Assembly: GCF_025118155.1 (NCBI RefSeq)
Contig: NW_026251403.1
Location: forward strand, 1 to 64,000
Reading direction: 5' to 3'
DNA: 64,000 bases
Origin: Cokeromyces recurvatus
Lineage: Eukaryota > Mucoromycota > Mucoromycetes > Mucorales > Mucoraceae
Positions 24,452-36,300 of the stretch are shown here, one piece after another (the stretch's first letter is position 1; each line of letters begins with the position of its first letter). The notes under the pieces are model-generated. The model did not search any database, was not told the origin of the DNA, and saw only the letters and a program-made list of their open reading frames with translations. A program made the translations under genes and the position numbers.

Positions 24452-25567
24452 TACCTTTTTTTTTCTTTCTCTCTCTCATTGCATTATTGGTCATTTTTAC
24501 ATATCAGGAAAAGAAAATATTGCGTCTCGAATAGATCTTTTTTTTCCTCCTCCTCCTCCCCCCCAAAAGAAAAAAAAAAAGAAAATAAAAAATATTTTTG
24601 TGCACCTAATAAATATAAAAGCTTGCAGCAGGATTTATGTGTCACCGTTATTATTATTATTCTTATTTTATACTTGGTTTTATATGTGATTACACGTAAT
24701 TTATAAACTATTAACATCGATTGAATTCTAATTTTTTTTTTTAATAAAGACAGAGAGAAAAAACAAAAAAAAAACTCCCCCTTCTTCTCTCTCTCTCTTC
24801 TTGATTTATGACTAATTTTTAGAGAAAAGTAATAACTGAAAAATGAACATTAGAATGTACACAAGATTTTGAATCACATTTTAGAAGAATACACAAAGAT
24901 AAAGTTTAACTGAAAAGGTAAAAAAAAAAAAAAGCCACAGACATCAATACTGGATATAATCACGATTATAACAGATCGTAAAATACAATCATTTTAATTC
25001 TTTAATAATAATTGAATTGTCTTATGAGCTGACATATAGGATAAGCCTATATTGAATTTATCTATAAAAGGATATTTTTTATTTATTTATTTATTTATTT
25101 GGATATAAAAAAAGATCAACTCATTTATTCAATGTGTATGTATAAAGAAACAGTATATCTTCTCGTACGATATTCAAAGCAAATAATAAAAAAAAAAGTA
25201 GAATCTAACGTAAAAGAGAGATAGTAGTAGGCCTATCTCTTTATATTAAAATCAACCCTTCAGTTCCTAAAAGTTAATGTTATATATAAATATATATTTC
25301 AAGTGCTTTACTTCTTTTTTGTGTTATTCATTAAGAAAAAAAGAGCCCTAAAAATATATATTTGTATATCTGATTCATCTTGGGTGTACAAGTCGGTTTA
25401 TGTCTAAAATAGTTCTTCTATAATCATTGGTCATGTTGTATGTTGCATTGATTTCCAGAAAAAGGGTCTTTTTTTTTCTAAAGTGTATTTCAGCCCCTTA
25501 AATAATAATAAATAAGGAAGGAATATTATATCGACGGATACTAGAACTATATACCTTTTCTTCTTCT

Positions 25568-25611
<44 letters not shown>

Positions 25612-28379
25612 AAAGAGAAGGGATCCTTCGAAGTATTGAAAAGCCCTAAAAACCAATTAGATACAACAAGTTCGACAGTTTAACAACTAATATATTTTAA
25701 AGGGCCAGTTAACAAAACTTGTATCATATTCACATTAGTAGGGACACTTTTTGAATGAGATATAAGATCGTTCTATGATTCATTTAATTCCTATATTTAG
25801 AACTTTTACAATCATCTTTGTATTACTTTTATTTATTTATTTTTTCCATGGTTAGTTTGTTTATTGACAAATTGTCTGATAATAATATATATTATTAGAT
25901 GATTTGTTATCAAAAAAGCTTTCTTGTGGAGACTTACTTAATTCCATAAGTTACACTTTATTTTACTTTAGTGCCCAATCTTTAACTAAACGTCCCTTCA
26001 TGTGTAATTATTGTTGATTTGCTCTTTTATATTTGTACTCCAAGTTAGATTCTATATTATTATGGATGCTAATAATAAACGACACTCTTCATTGTTTTAA
26101 TGTTAATTAATAGTCTTTAACTATCTTACATTTTAACTCATATAATTTTTTGATAAAACTCTATTCGACACGTTAAAAAATACAAATTTGGAGCGAGAGA
26201 GAGAGAGAGAGGTGAGGTGAGGTGGGGTGGGGTGGGATGGGGAAGATGTAGCCCTCCCCCCCTAAGGTATTATTTATTAAATGATCAGAAATATATTTGA
26301 TATACTGCCGAAAGTAAAAATATAATTTTTAGTGCAACCAAAGTTTTAATCCAGTATATGTCTTGTGTAATTGTTAAAACTTTTGGTTGACAAGTATCAT
26401 TTATACAAAAAAAAAAAAAAAAAAAGGTCGAGTTAGTAGTGCAGACTTAACTATAATTTTTACTTTTTACTTGAGAAAATGTTCTTGTTGTAGTTTGATG
26501 AATCGGGTCCAGATTCATTATTACCAATTTTTTTCATTGATTTAAACATAGTGCAAACTGTGATCTGGTCATAAACCAACGGGTGTACTATATACACTAG
26601 TAGCGTATCAAACCGGAAAATAAAGCACGATGTTGAAAGAAAAAAAAATGGACAGTAACCCCTTTCCTTGGGTCTAAAATGAATATTTTCTCGCGAACAG
26701 ACCATCTGTACGTTCTTTTCTGAAGAATAGAATAACACAAAGGTAGCAGAGCTTCCGAAAAAAATAAAATAAAAAGATGAATGATTTTAGCTCATTTGAT
26801 GTATGCTACGAGACTAATTACGAGGAAACCAGTTCTACTCTCTTTTGCAAAAATTTGTATCCAACCTTTCACTTTCAAAGATGTAAAAAGTCTTTTAATC
26901 AAGCGATGTGTGTACGGGAATGCAATACCAAAGAAGATAACTTAAGGGGATCATCTTTGTTGCTTATGTGTTAACAATTCTGCACATTAATTTGTAAATT
27001 TATAAAATAACATTTAATTTTAAAACAGCGTGTTGGAACCAAATATAAAGCAGTAAGAAAAAAAAAAAAAGACATAACGTTTATGAAGGGAATAATGTGG
27101 AAACATATTTAAATTATCTTGGATCTTTGAATTGGACCAAGCCTGCAGTTGAAAGAAGATAAGATTCAAAGATTTTTCAGTATTAAATCTCGCTTAAAAA
27201 ACATAAAATTCATGAGTTGTAGGAAAATTGTTAATTATTATCATTTTCATAGTTCCTAATATGAATAAGAATAATATAAGAATTGATAAAGAAATGTTAA
27301 TTTCACAAGACATAAATTACATGGTAAAGGTCTAAAGGTCATTCACATTGGTTGATAGCCCCGAAAAATCTATAGCTACAAGGCAAACATTTTGCTACAT
27401 TCTATTCAGATAGGATATCATTACTATAGAAAAGGCTCAAAATTAGAACTGGTATAGCACCTTGGCACACTTATTTATCGATTTAATATACTTTACGTAT
27501 TCCCATCCGCTACCTCTAATTTGTTTGCCAAGTCAACTTTGTCACTCATATCACTGGATGCAAGATCATTTGATGCAAAACAAGAGGAAGATACAACGAT
27601 TTTGTCATGCAAGGATCTTTCTTTTAAGCATTGCACCCCTAAGTATAAGCAGGTTGTGTTCTTGTTTGTTCACTTTCATCATCCGGGGATTTTCTTACAT
27701 ACCCAACAATAATGTAATCCTGGGTTTTTTAATGAATTCATTTGGTTTTAATAGTGGGGGGGGAATACATGTTCCGCTATTGTTTCAACCATGTTCTCTA
27801 TTATAAAAAAAAAGTAAATGAACAAATGGTTGTGAAAATTATAAATGACATGTTACTAACAGATTCATTTTTTAGGACGGATAATTCTTGTAGAATGATG
27901 TAAATAGCCGGAATATTTATTGTGAACTAATATTAACGCGTTACTTACCCTCGGGAAATAATAATTGAGTATATTTTTAATAACAGCGACAGCTCAAAGA
28001 GAAAAATGCATACTGCATGCAGAATTATTCGGAGACAATATTTGTGCATAGAGGCTTTATCATGCCAGTATTCGTTTGACATTTTTCCATGATATTTTTT
28101 CCTTGTACGATTTTTGTATTATTTTCATTTAATAAACAATACAGAGCTTTCACAAATACTTTATACACTATTTCCCGAAATTATTGGCGCAAAAAGTAAA
28201 AAAAAAATTGAATCAAGGTTAGAAAAAATTAGATACGAAAATAAAAATAAATTTGGCTTATAAATCGAAAAATAATTAGTACAAAAAATAAAAAGACTAA
28301 AAATTGGTACAATAATAGTTGCAATCAGTCCTCTCTCTGCTAAAATTACCAAAGAACTGGATACCTTTCAAAATTCGTG
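24452..28379. other. Gene-poor AT-rich block
   Basis: No gene recognised over 3.9 kb. It contains a poly-T tract (about 25570-25609), an imperfect palindrome (25864-25913), small hairpins (for example 25033-25051), a G-rich motif (26221-26242), and several 60-110-codon open frames (for example 26777-26974, 27462-27806) without homology signals or intron-consistent extensions. Together with the LINE tail to its right it looks like a decayed-repeat interval. An RNA gene cannot be excluded. Confidence 0.45.
26221..26242 (+). other. Candidate G-quadruplex motif
   Basis: Sequence pattern GGTGGGGTGGGGTGGGATGG followed by GG: four runs of three or more G separated by loops of 1-2 nt, preceded by a (GA)n tract. 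It fits the standard G3+N1-7 rule and stands out in an AT-rich background. Confidence 0.6.
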
Positions 28380-29202
28380 CATTTGACATGTCTTTGGTGG
28401 TCACTCGCAATCCTTGGTGAAAGTCATGCTCCATCTTGTCAACCTCCTATCCATGAAGACCCGTATTGCAGTCCTCCAAGCGCAATAACTCTTTCGAACT
28501 TATCAAGACACTAACTCCATCCTATTGTCTTCCTCACGCCCCACTCTTGAATTGGATTCTCATCCTTTACTTACCAATGACTATCTCAGAACGTAGCCGA
28601 GTGCTCCGATGGAGACTTGGTTGGATTACCTGGTGGTAAACCTAAAGAATGTATCTTTCATCCGTATCATAATTGGAGCCAGCGACATGCTATTGAGTAC
28701 TTACGTATACATCATCGTATCTACGTGCCTAATTCAGTCGAAGATCCCATCTCGTTCCTCCTCAACTTGCTTCCACTACATAAACCTCGTCATCCTTCTG
28801 ATTGTAAGAGCTGGTATACTTTATGGCCTATTTCTTGTATAATTCTACATGAACCTGATTACTACTTCCATGATGAATTTCCTCCTGAATCCTGTCGATC
28901 CTGGTCTCAAGCTGTTGAGTTGGTTGTCCAAGTAATAGTGTGTGTCTTCCTGGTCACTTTGGTCTTATTTGTTTTTAAATTGTTTCTTCTCACTTTTTCG
29001 CTTTTTCCTTCTTATATTTTCTCTTAATTCCAAAAAACTGCTCTTTTCTTTTTCCTTCTTGTCCTTTAGGAAGGTTTTTATTCTTTATTTCCCCTCTATA
29101 ACTGGCTCGGGCAATATTGCGCATTTATTTCGTCGCTACATGCTCATTGCCAAAAAAAATCAAAATAATAATAATAATAAAGTTCAGAATTTAATCGTAA
29201 TC
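28380..29202 (+). mobile_element. 5'-truncated LINE-like retrotransposon remnant, copy 2
   Basis: Right part duplicates window positions 1-442. Upstream, translated pieces read LLNWILILYLPMTISERSRV then LRWRLGW, and after a one-base frame shift LPGGKPKEC...NWSQRHAIEYL...YVPNSVEDPISFLLNLLP. That order matches the C-terminal end of LINE polyproteins I know from Mucoromycota genomes (RWRLGWLPGG...H..C...DPISFLLNLLP). The frame shift near 28623 and stops further upstream show it is dead. The open frame ends at 29027; the tail ends near 29202 without a poly-A. The reverse transcriptase core itself is not present. Confidence 0.6.
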
Positions 29203-29807
29203 AATATTGATTTTGTATACGCAATTACACACCAAAATGTCAGAGGAAAAAAATATGTATATCTTCTCATGTAATGCAAATCATGCTCAATATTTAAAGT
29301 TTTATTACACACAAACAGAATTTTTGGTAAATTTCCATTTTTAATTTATTACGTACTACAAATGATTGAATGAATACCTGACCCTGATACAAATAAAATA
29401 CTAAAAACAAAAAACAATTATAACATGCACCAAAAAGCGTGTTAAAGACAATAATAAAAACTTAGAACCAGCTCCTATTTTTTAATGTATTCCATGTGTC
29501 AGGTTAAAACTGATGGCTTCAAGTATAACAATAGTTTGCCACAACATAATCTATGGCTTATTTTCTTTCTACATTCTTTCAAGTAAAAGATACGACAGAA
29601 TTCATGTTTCAATTAGATAGTTTAGTTGTGTCCCATTTACTGGAGTAACGATCGTTCACATTGAGTTGTACAAACATCAAGTATTTTATGTGCTTAAAGG
29701 GGTTTTAGATTATTTCATATGTAAAGTTTACCAAAAACTGAGGTTTTTTCTTGAACTCGAATTGGAATAAATTTCTTAAATAGTCATAAAAAAAATATAC
29801 ATGCGTT
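29203..29807. other. Intergenic region downstream of HIS6
   Basis: AT-rich, no gene recognised. Holds the 3' flank of the minus-strand HIS6 gene and the right flank of the LINE remnant. Confidence 0.5.
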
Positions 29808-31067
29808 TTATTGTGAATGTTGTATATTCCATTCTACACATTCTTGGAAAGCAACTCCATTTCCACCAAAGATATCCAACGCGCTTAATTATGAATTAAT
29901 ACAAAATAATAAAAAAAAAAGACTACAGTTTCTTCTTACCTTCCAAAAGTCAAATCCACTTTACCATTTGATAATTTCTCAACAAGTTTCAAATCCTCTA
30001 TAGCTAAATAAAATATAAGATGACTGTCATAATGATACTAAGTGTATATACTTTACATCTTCCTCCTCCAGCATAGGTTGTAGGAATATGAGTCCAATCG
30101 CCAAGGCCTAATTTATATATGAATATAGACATATATTATAATAGAATCTCTTACATTTAACTAGTTCTTCATCTATTCCTTTACAGAGACCTTCAACATC
30201 TGCTGCATGGATCAAGAATTCACTATAGTAAAACTTGATTAAGTTTTCCCTTTATACCTGTATACTGCATGTATGTATTTCTTTACCTACAATACTGACT
30301 AAGCATATTAAGAGTATCTAAATTAAAAAGAAATTTGATAAGTATATATGATGATATACGGCTTAACATATACATGTATAGATACCTTTATTCACTTCCA
30401 TATCTGTCATTGTTTGCCATTTATTCATAGCAACTATCCATTTATCATCCTTTTTGCGACAACTATGGCGATAATGGCAAGCTGTTATTTTATTTATGTA
30501 TTACTTGAGTTGAATAATATTATAATTACCTAACATCAACAACTAACTTGTCTTTACCAACAAGTTCACAAAGTCTTTGTAATCTTTCTAAAGAAAATTT
30601 GGCTTCTGGAAACAAATAACTTGTGACAATAACCTATCATTATTATTTTGGAAGTCAAGTTAAAATAAATCAGTTATTTCTGTCCTTTAATATAAATTTA
30701 CTTTGGAGGCACCTAAAGATAACCAATACAGTGCATTATCTAGGGTGATCCCACCACCTATTTGTAGTCCACCAGGCCAAGCTTTGAGTGCTTCTTTGGC
30801 TGCATCATCATTATTAGGTCCTAACTTGATAACATGACAACGTGTAACTTGATGTTCTTTATAAAGTTTAGAATAAAAGCTAGGTGATTCTCTAACATGT
30901 CAAAAAAAAAAAGGTTAATTTAGAGTAACATTTTATTTGTAATAAATTAATTACTCTGATACAAAGTTTGTAGTTAACTGCTCAGGTGATTTATCTGATA
31001 ACGATCCACCGACAATCTGCTTTACTTTTCCATGATGGAGATCAATACACCCATTAAACCGTGTCAT
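29808..31067 (-). CDS. HIS6: HIS6: ProFAR isomerase (histidine biosynthesis)
   Basis: Nine short exons (30955-31067, 30702-30891, 30530-30633, 30386-30462, 30287-30317, 30155-30222, 30057-30107, 29940-30003, 29808-29883) keep frame throughout and give 257 residues, the usual length. It is a TIM barrel with the catalytic Asp early ([20 protein letters not shown]), phosphate-binding GGLQIGGGI and [23 protein letters not shown] as in yeast His6, and the C-terminal [10 protein letters not shown]. The enzyme isomerises 5'-ProFAR to PRFAR, step four of histidine synthesis. One exon has only 31 nt. The gene shares a 208-bp divergent promoter with FHIT. Confidence 0.95.
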
Positions 31068-31275
31068 GATTGATTGTCAAAGCCTTAAAAAAAAAAAAAA
31101 AAAAAAAAAAAAGAATAGAAAAAAAAAGGGATAAGGAAATTTTACTTTTCTATGAAGTCACAATGATCATAACAAAGAAGAGCCAAATCCTTTACTCCGC
31201 TAGTATTAAATGAACTCTACTATTTTTCCTACCTTTCCTTTCCTTTCCTTTTCTTTTTTTTTTTTAAGCATAATC
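31068..31275. promoter_or_regulatory. 208-bp divergent promoter HIS6 / FHIT
   Basis: Only 208 bp separates the two ATGs on opposite strands. It contains an A-rich tract (31086-31112) on the HIS6 side and a TTTCC/TTTTC pyrimidine tract (31231-31265) right before FHIT. No perfect TGACTCA Gcn4-type site was seen. Confidence 0.6.
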
Positions 31276-31949
31276 ATGACAATTTATAGATTTGGCCCTC
31301 ATATTATTCATGAATGTCAAATATTTTTTAAATCAAAATTAACACTTGGTGTAGTCAATCTAAAGCCTATTGCTCCGTAAGTTCAACCCCTTTTTCTGTT
31401 CTTTCAAATCCTCTTTCCTTTCTCCCTCCCCTTTATTTTCTAACTTTTATTTTAGTGGACGTATGAATTTATCTCTCTTTTTTTTTTCTTTTTCTTTTCT
31501 TTTTATCCTTAACATTATTTATTTGAAATAGATGTACTTGTGATCCCTAAAAGAAATACACCAAGATTAGCAGATCTAAATGGAGATGAGGCAATAGATT
31601 TAATGCTATCTGCACAAAAAATTGGTAATGCAGTGGAAAAGCATTATGGTTGCTCTTCTTTAACAATGACCATACAAGATGGACCACAAGCAGGACAAAC
31701 AGTAAGCAAAACGACGAAAAAAGTTTTATACATATATAATAATAATAATACTCATTATTTAATGTATTTGTATAGGTGCCTCATGTTCACATGCATATTA
31801 TTCCACGTAAAAAAGGAGATTGGGCAAATAATGACGATATTTATGAAGATTTAGACAAGAAAAAGGGTGTAGATAACGAAGATAGACAACCACGTTCACT
31901 AGAAGAAATGAAGCAAGAAGCAGATGAACTTCGTGTTTACTTTGAATAA
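31276..31949 (+). CDS. FHIT: FHIT-type diadenosine polyphosphate hydrolase (HIT family)
   Basis: Best model has four exons: 31276-31376, a 5-nt micro-exon 31456-31460 (TGGAC), 31532-31701 and 31776-31949, giving 149 residues (human FHIT 147). The micro-exon joins GVVNLKPIAP to GHVLVIPKR, exactly the conserved FHIT core; without it the frame fails. The histidine triad is HVHMHIIPR at about 95-103, with the upstream DGPQAGQTVPH and the acidic/basic linker before a C-terminal EELRVYFE-like helix. The enzyme hydrolyses Ap3A to AMP and ADP (yeast Hnt2, S. pombe Aph1). The stop is 20 bp from the convergent NSE3 stop. The introns flanking the micro-exon are 79 and 71 nt with normal GT/AG ends. Confidence 0.92.
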
Positions 31950-31969
31950 TAAATACTTGATTTTCCTTT

Positions 31970-32807
31970 TTAATCTCTAAATTGGTAACCTGCTTGGGTC
32001 CATATTTTACGTTCAATCGATTCCTTTTCTTCATCATCGTTCGTGTAAAACTACATGAATAGTATAAATAAATATAAATAACTAGTATAATGTCTCTATT
32101 TGTGATTTTTACGCTAGATAAAAATGAAACTACGCCTGCAGGTCCTAGTTCAACAATCGCTCTTTGTCCCCAAGTAAAATTATATTCTATTTCTTCATTC
32201 TCTGTTACATTATTTAATTGTGTCTTTTTTAAATAACCAGACTTGATGAATGAATCAAGTAATTTATCACGATCATCAAATTCCGAATTATTTTTCGTTA
32301 TCTTTAAACGATCCAAATGTCCATAAAGTTCAGAACTAATCATCGTTTGACCATTAAGAAAGATCAAACCTAATATCACATACAAAACACCCATCAGTTT
32401 ATAGTCTGCTGTTGAACGTGTAATGATCTCTGGAGTACGATATTCATCTTTAAGAATTGAGCGTATAATAAAAGTGCCTGTAGCTGGTCCTTTTGATTGT
32501 GTTGATTCATATTGTTGAGTGCCTATCAAAAAAAAAAAAAAAAAAAAGAAAAAGAAAAAAAAAAGGAGGGGAAGCATTTAGTCAACATGGTAGTATAAGC
32601 AATATAGAATTTACTTTGTTGTGTTTGAGTTAGATTAAATTTTTCTTTTAATGAAGGTAATTCAATCAATTCAAAGCCGAATATGTGTTTTAGTTTTTCT
32701 TTTGCTTTAAGTAATACTTTGGTCGTAACGGATTTATTTTTTCCAATAACTATACGAAAAAAAAAAAGTAGGACAGTTTGATTTAATCTCTAGACAACAA
32801 TCTTGAT

Positions 32808-32896
<89 letters not shown>

Positions 32897-33207
32897 CCTT
32901 ACTTTTATTCAAATCTTCACGCTTAATCGTCTTTCTTTTAAATTCACAAGATAGTGCATAACGAATGACATCCTTTACTTTACGTTGTAGTTCCTATTGT
33001 ACATGTATATAAAAGATCAATCAATTCATGCCAATCAATATGATTTCAATTTAGATTTACTTCTTCTTCCCAATCTGTAGTTGATGCTTTTATCCTTTGT
33101 GTTGGTAACTGACTGCTGCTACTATTACTGCTACCTTCTAAACTATAATCATCATCATCATCATTAAATGCATCTCTTAGTGATCGCTTTCCTCTTTGTG
33201 TTAACAT
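31970..33207 (-). CDS. NSE3: NSE3 / MAGE-domain subunit of the SMC5-SMC6 complex
   Basis: Five exons (33061-33207, 32903-32993, 32615-32749, 32113-32522, 31970-32050) give 287 residues. After an acidic/Ser-rich head the MAGE fold begins: VKDVIRYALSCEFKRKTIKR then EDLNKIIG, AKEKLKHIFGFELIELP, then TADYKLMGVLYVILGLIFLN, ISSELYGHLDRLKI, the FIKSGYLKKTQL winged-helix segment and EYNFTWGQRAIVELG, all MAGE homology landmarks in order. Fungal single-copy MAGE proteins are Nse3, which with Nse1 (RING) and Nse4 forms the DNA-binding subcomplex of SMC5/6 for repair. Intron 2 holds a 70-nt GA run just after the donor site. Confidence 0.88.
32813..32882. repeat. (CT)n microsatellite in NSE3 intron 2
   Basis: About 70 nt of pure CT, flanked by CTTT repeats up to the splice donor at 32902; GA-rich in the sense of the gene. 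Confidence 0.95.
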
Positions 33208-33347
33208 TAGAGAGTGAATAATAATAATAAAAAAACTTTATAACAATAACAACAACATTTTTCTTTTTTTTTTTATTACTATTATACTTTTTTAAATATT
33301 TTATACTCAGAAATGAGGAGAACATGGATTATTTTATTGACTTGTTA

Positions 33348-36300
33348 CTACTTGCTTTGCTCAAAGACAAGTCTTAAAAGTCTTTGAGAAATGGGTGGAT
33401 TCATGGAACGAATGATGTCCCTTATTTGAGATGCAAGTTCATTTGATTTTACGAATCTTGTTCGAATATGATATAAAAAGTCATACACTTGCTCAAGTGC
33501 CTGTGTAGTCCATCCATCTTTCATATCCATCAACACAGTCACTTGTTTGACCATATACATTAATTCAATTAAAAACTATGAGAGAGAGAGAGAGAGTTTT
33601 AGTATTCTTTTCACAAGATATATACAAAAAAAAATTTAAAACTTACGCCAGCATCACTAATATCTAACTTTTCAATACGATGAAGAGCAGGTCCAAGCAA
33701 GAAACATATATATAGTAATTGTACATCCGTTCTTAATTTACCTGATTGACGCAATTTTCGTATATATTCTAATAAAAAGGAAAATATATCTAAACTGGAG
33801 TAATGCACTATACTATGGAATAAACATAAGAAACTGTTGGGCACGTTTGTACCGTAGTTATGCAAATTGAATGTATAGTCATTAAAGATATAAGGATATA
33901 TCATTGCTTTACGAAGCCGTGAACTTATTGAATCCTTTAAAGCTGCTGCTGTTGTTAAATCAGGTAAGGACTGAGTCATCTTATATTTTCCATTTACACT
34001 TTTTGGTATACCACATCGTATCTATTAAATAAATAAATAAATAAATATATATCTAGCTAGCCTTTTCTTTTCTCTCTCTATATATAAAACACTTGATAAT
34101 TTACCAATCTACAAGGTTCGGATATCTCTAACAAATATGGATCTGTTTCTATAAGTTCGTTTAATTCTTCGAAAATAGGACGTACAAACTCTTTTTGAGG
34201 AAGTAAAGGAACAAGTAATCCAATAGCATGTAGTCTCAAAGCTGAAACACCAGCATGATGTGATTCCCTTAAAAGAGCTAAATCCAATAATTTTCTAATA
34301 ATAATAGAAGGTGGAACAGGGGTCATCATGATCTCTAATGTAGCTATAGATATCCCTTCTACTGCTGGACTTCCAATTTCTCGAAAATGTCTTTCAGGTA
34401 ACTCTGCATTCATTCTAGGAGCACATTTTTGTGGATTCAGATCTTAAAGAGAGAAGAAAAAAAAATTAGTAAAAAAAAAAAAAAAAAAAAAAAAGTCTTC
34501 ATTAGTTTATATATCCACTATTTACTTCCAGCAAGTTTATAAATCACTCTTTCAAAATACTCGGTATCAAATCTACTTCCATCATCTTCATAATGCAGGG
34601 CATAATGTTTTGCTTCAGGTACAAATGTATATTGGTTGAAATCTAAGAGTCTCAAAATTCTTTTAAGTATCAATGGATCGCGTAATGTCTCGGACGAATG
34701 ATAATAGAGCAAAAGACTTGTGACAAATGAAAGCGGGCACTGATGTTGATAAAACAAATGACCATATGTATCTAATAGCTTCATTAATAATTCCTTCTGT
34801 GAGTATTCAATCAATCGCATAATTAATGTTTCCATTGATACAATAAAGTCGTTTACAACATTGCTGAAATAGATGGGTAGTTTGGTCTGTTGATGAGGTA
34901 GATCTAAGGCTGGTTCATAGCTTTGTCGCATAGCAAAGGCTTCAAATTCGTAATATTCGGGGTACTCTCGTAAATAACTCATGAGCTTTTCATGAAACTT
35001 TTCCTCTGTCCAAGGGCGTGGACTAAAGCCAAGAGAATCCCATTTTTGTACACGTTTTTGAAATTCGGGTGATTCAAACAATAAATAACGTAAAAAGTGC
35101 ATAGCCTTATTTGTCCTCTCTAAACTCCCACTTCCCTTTACAAGTGCAAATATGACATGGTTGAAATTGATCCATTGATATTTCCAGATAAAGGAATCCA
35201 AAAATTTGTAAATCTAAAAAAAAAAAAATAAATAAATAAAAAAATAAAAAAAGTTGATAATTTAAGATATTGATATAGCATTGTATTTTCTTTTTTTTTC
35301 CTTACCACTTCTGAACTATTAAGAGGATATTCAACATTCAAAATAAAATCAATAAAATCAATGGTATTTGTAGCCATACGTGAAGGTGGTATTAACAAGA
35401 GCAATCGACGAACAGAAGGTAAATGAAAACAGTCTGTAGTATTTCTCGTGATCACGATGACCCATAAAGCACATAATAAACTTGACTGATTTTCTAACGT
35501 TGAAAAGAAGTGAACAACCATGCCTTCTACTTCTGGAATACCTTGAAGTAAATATGACATTATAGCTTTGTTGGATGAAATAAGTTGTTGTACGCGTTGA
35601 GGTGTAAATGAGGGTCGTGAAGGTGTACTTGTATTCACAGTCTCATAAAATGATCGAACAGCAGTTGGAAAATAGCTAATAGCTTCATTAGACCATTCAA
35701 TTTTATATTCGTAAAGGTTTGACAAAACGCGATGGATTTGATCTGTCTTAATATCTGCTTGGCCTCTCGTTTTAATTAATCGGCTAATCGTATAAACAGT
35801 ATGTCGTGCAAGCATTTCAGATTCTGCAAACCAAATGAGTTTATCACGATGAGGATCATCAAGTGAACGTAACAATTTAACATCAACTTGCATATGCTAT
35901 AAAACGAAAGAAAAAAAGAAAAAGAAAAAAAAAGGGGAAAGGAATACTGATAAGTCCTATTCGCTCCTCTTCTTAAAAATAATTGCATATATGTATATAC
36001 ATATACATATATAAAAATTACACTTACAATGATATTAATAGCAAATGATTCGAGAGTTTGATAGCATTGTCTATTTTCCAAAGAAGAAATGGAATATCGA
36101 ATGTAATGCAATAATCCAGATGACAAAGATGACCATTTTAAGAAACGAATAAATCGATAATTCATTAACTGTAGTATGGTTTGTAACCAGCGCATTGTTT
36201 GATCAGGTAATTGTTGAATAATGACACCATGACTGGATTCTCCTGTATGCTTCATTTTTACCATTTTATCACAGCGTCTCAATTTATCAAAAATTTCTTT

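Noticed and set aside
26777..26974. 65-codon Cys-containing open frame with an ATG
   Set aside because: Tempting as a small secreted protein, but it has no signal peptide, no conserved spacing and lies in a gene-poor repeat block.
27462..27806. 114-codon plus-strand open frame overlapping a 63-codon one
   Set aside because: Two overlapping frames of equal quality and no family signal; likely chance near a LINE remnant.
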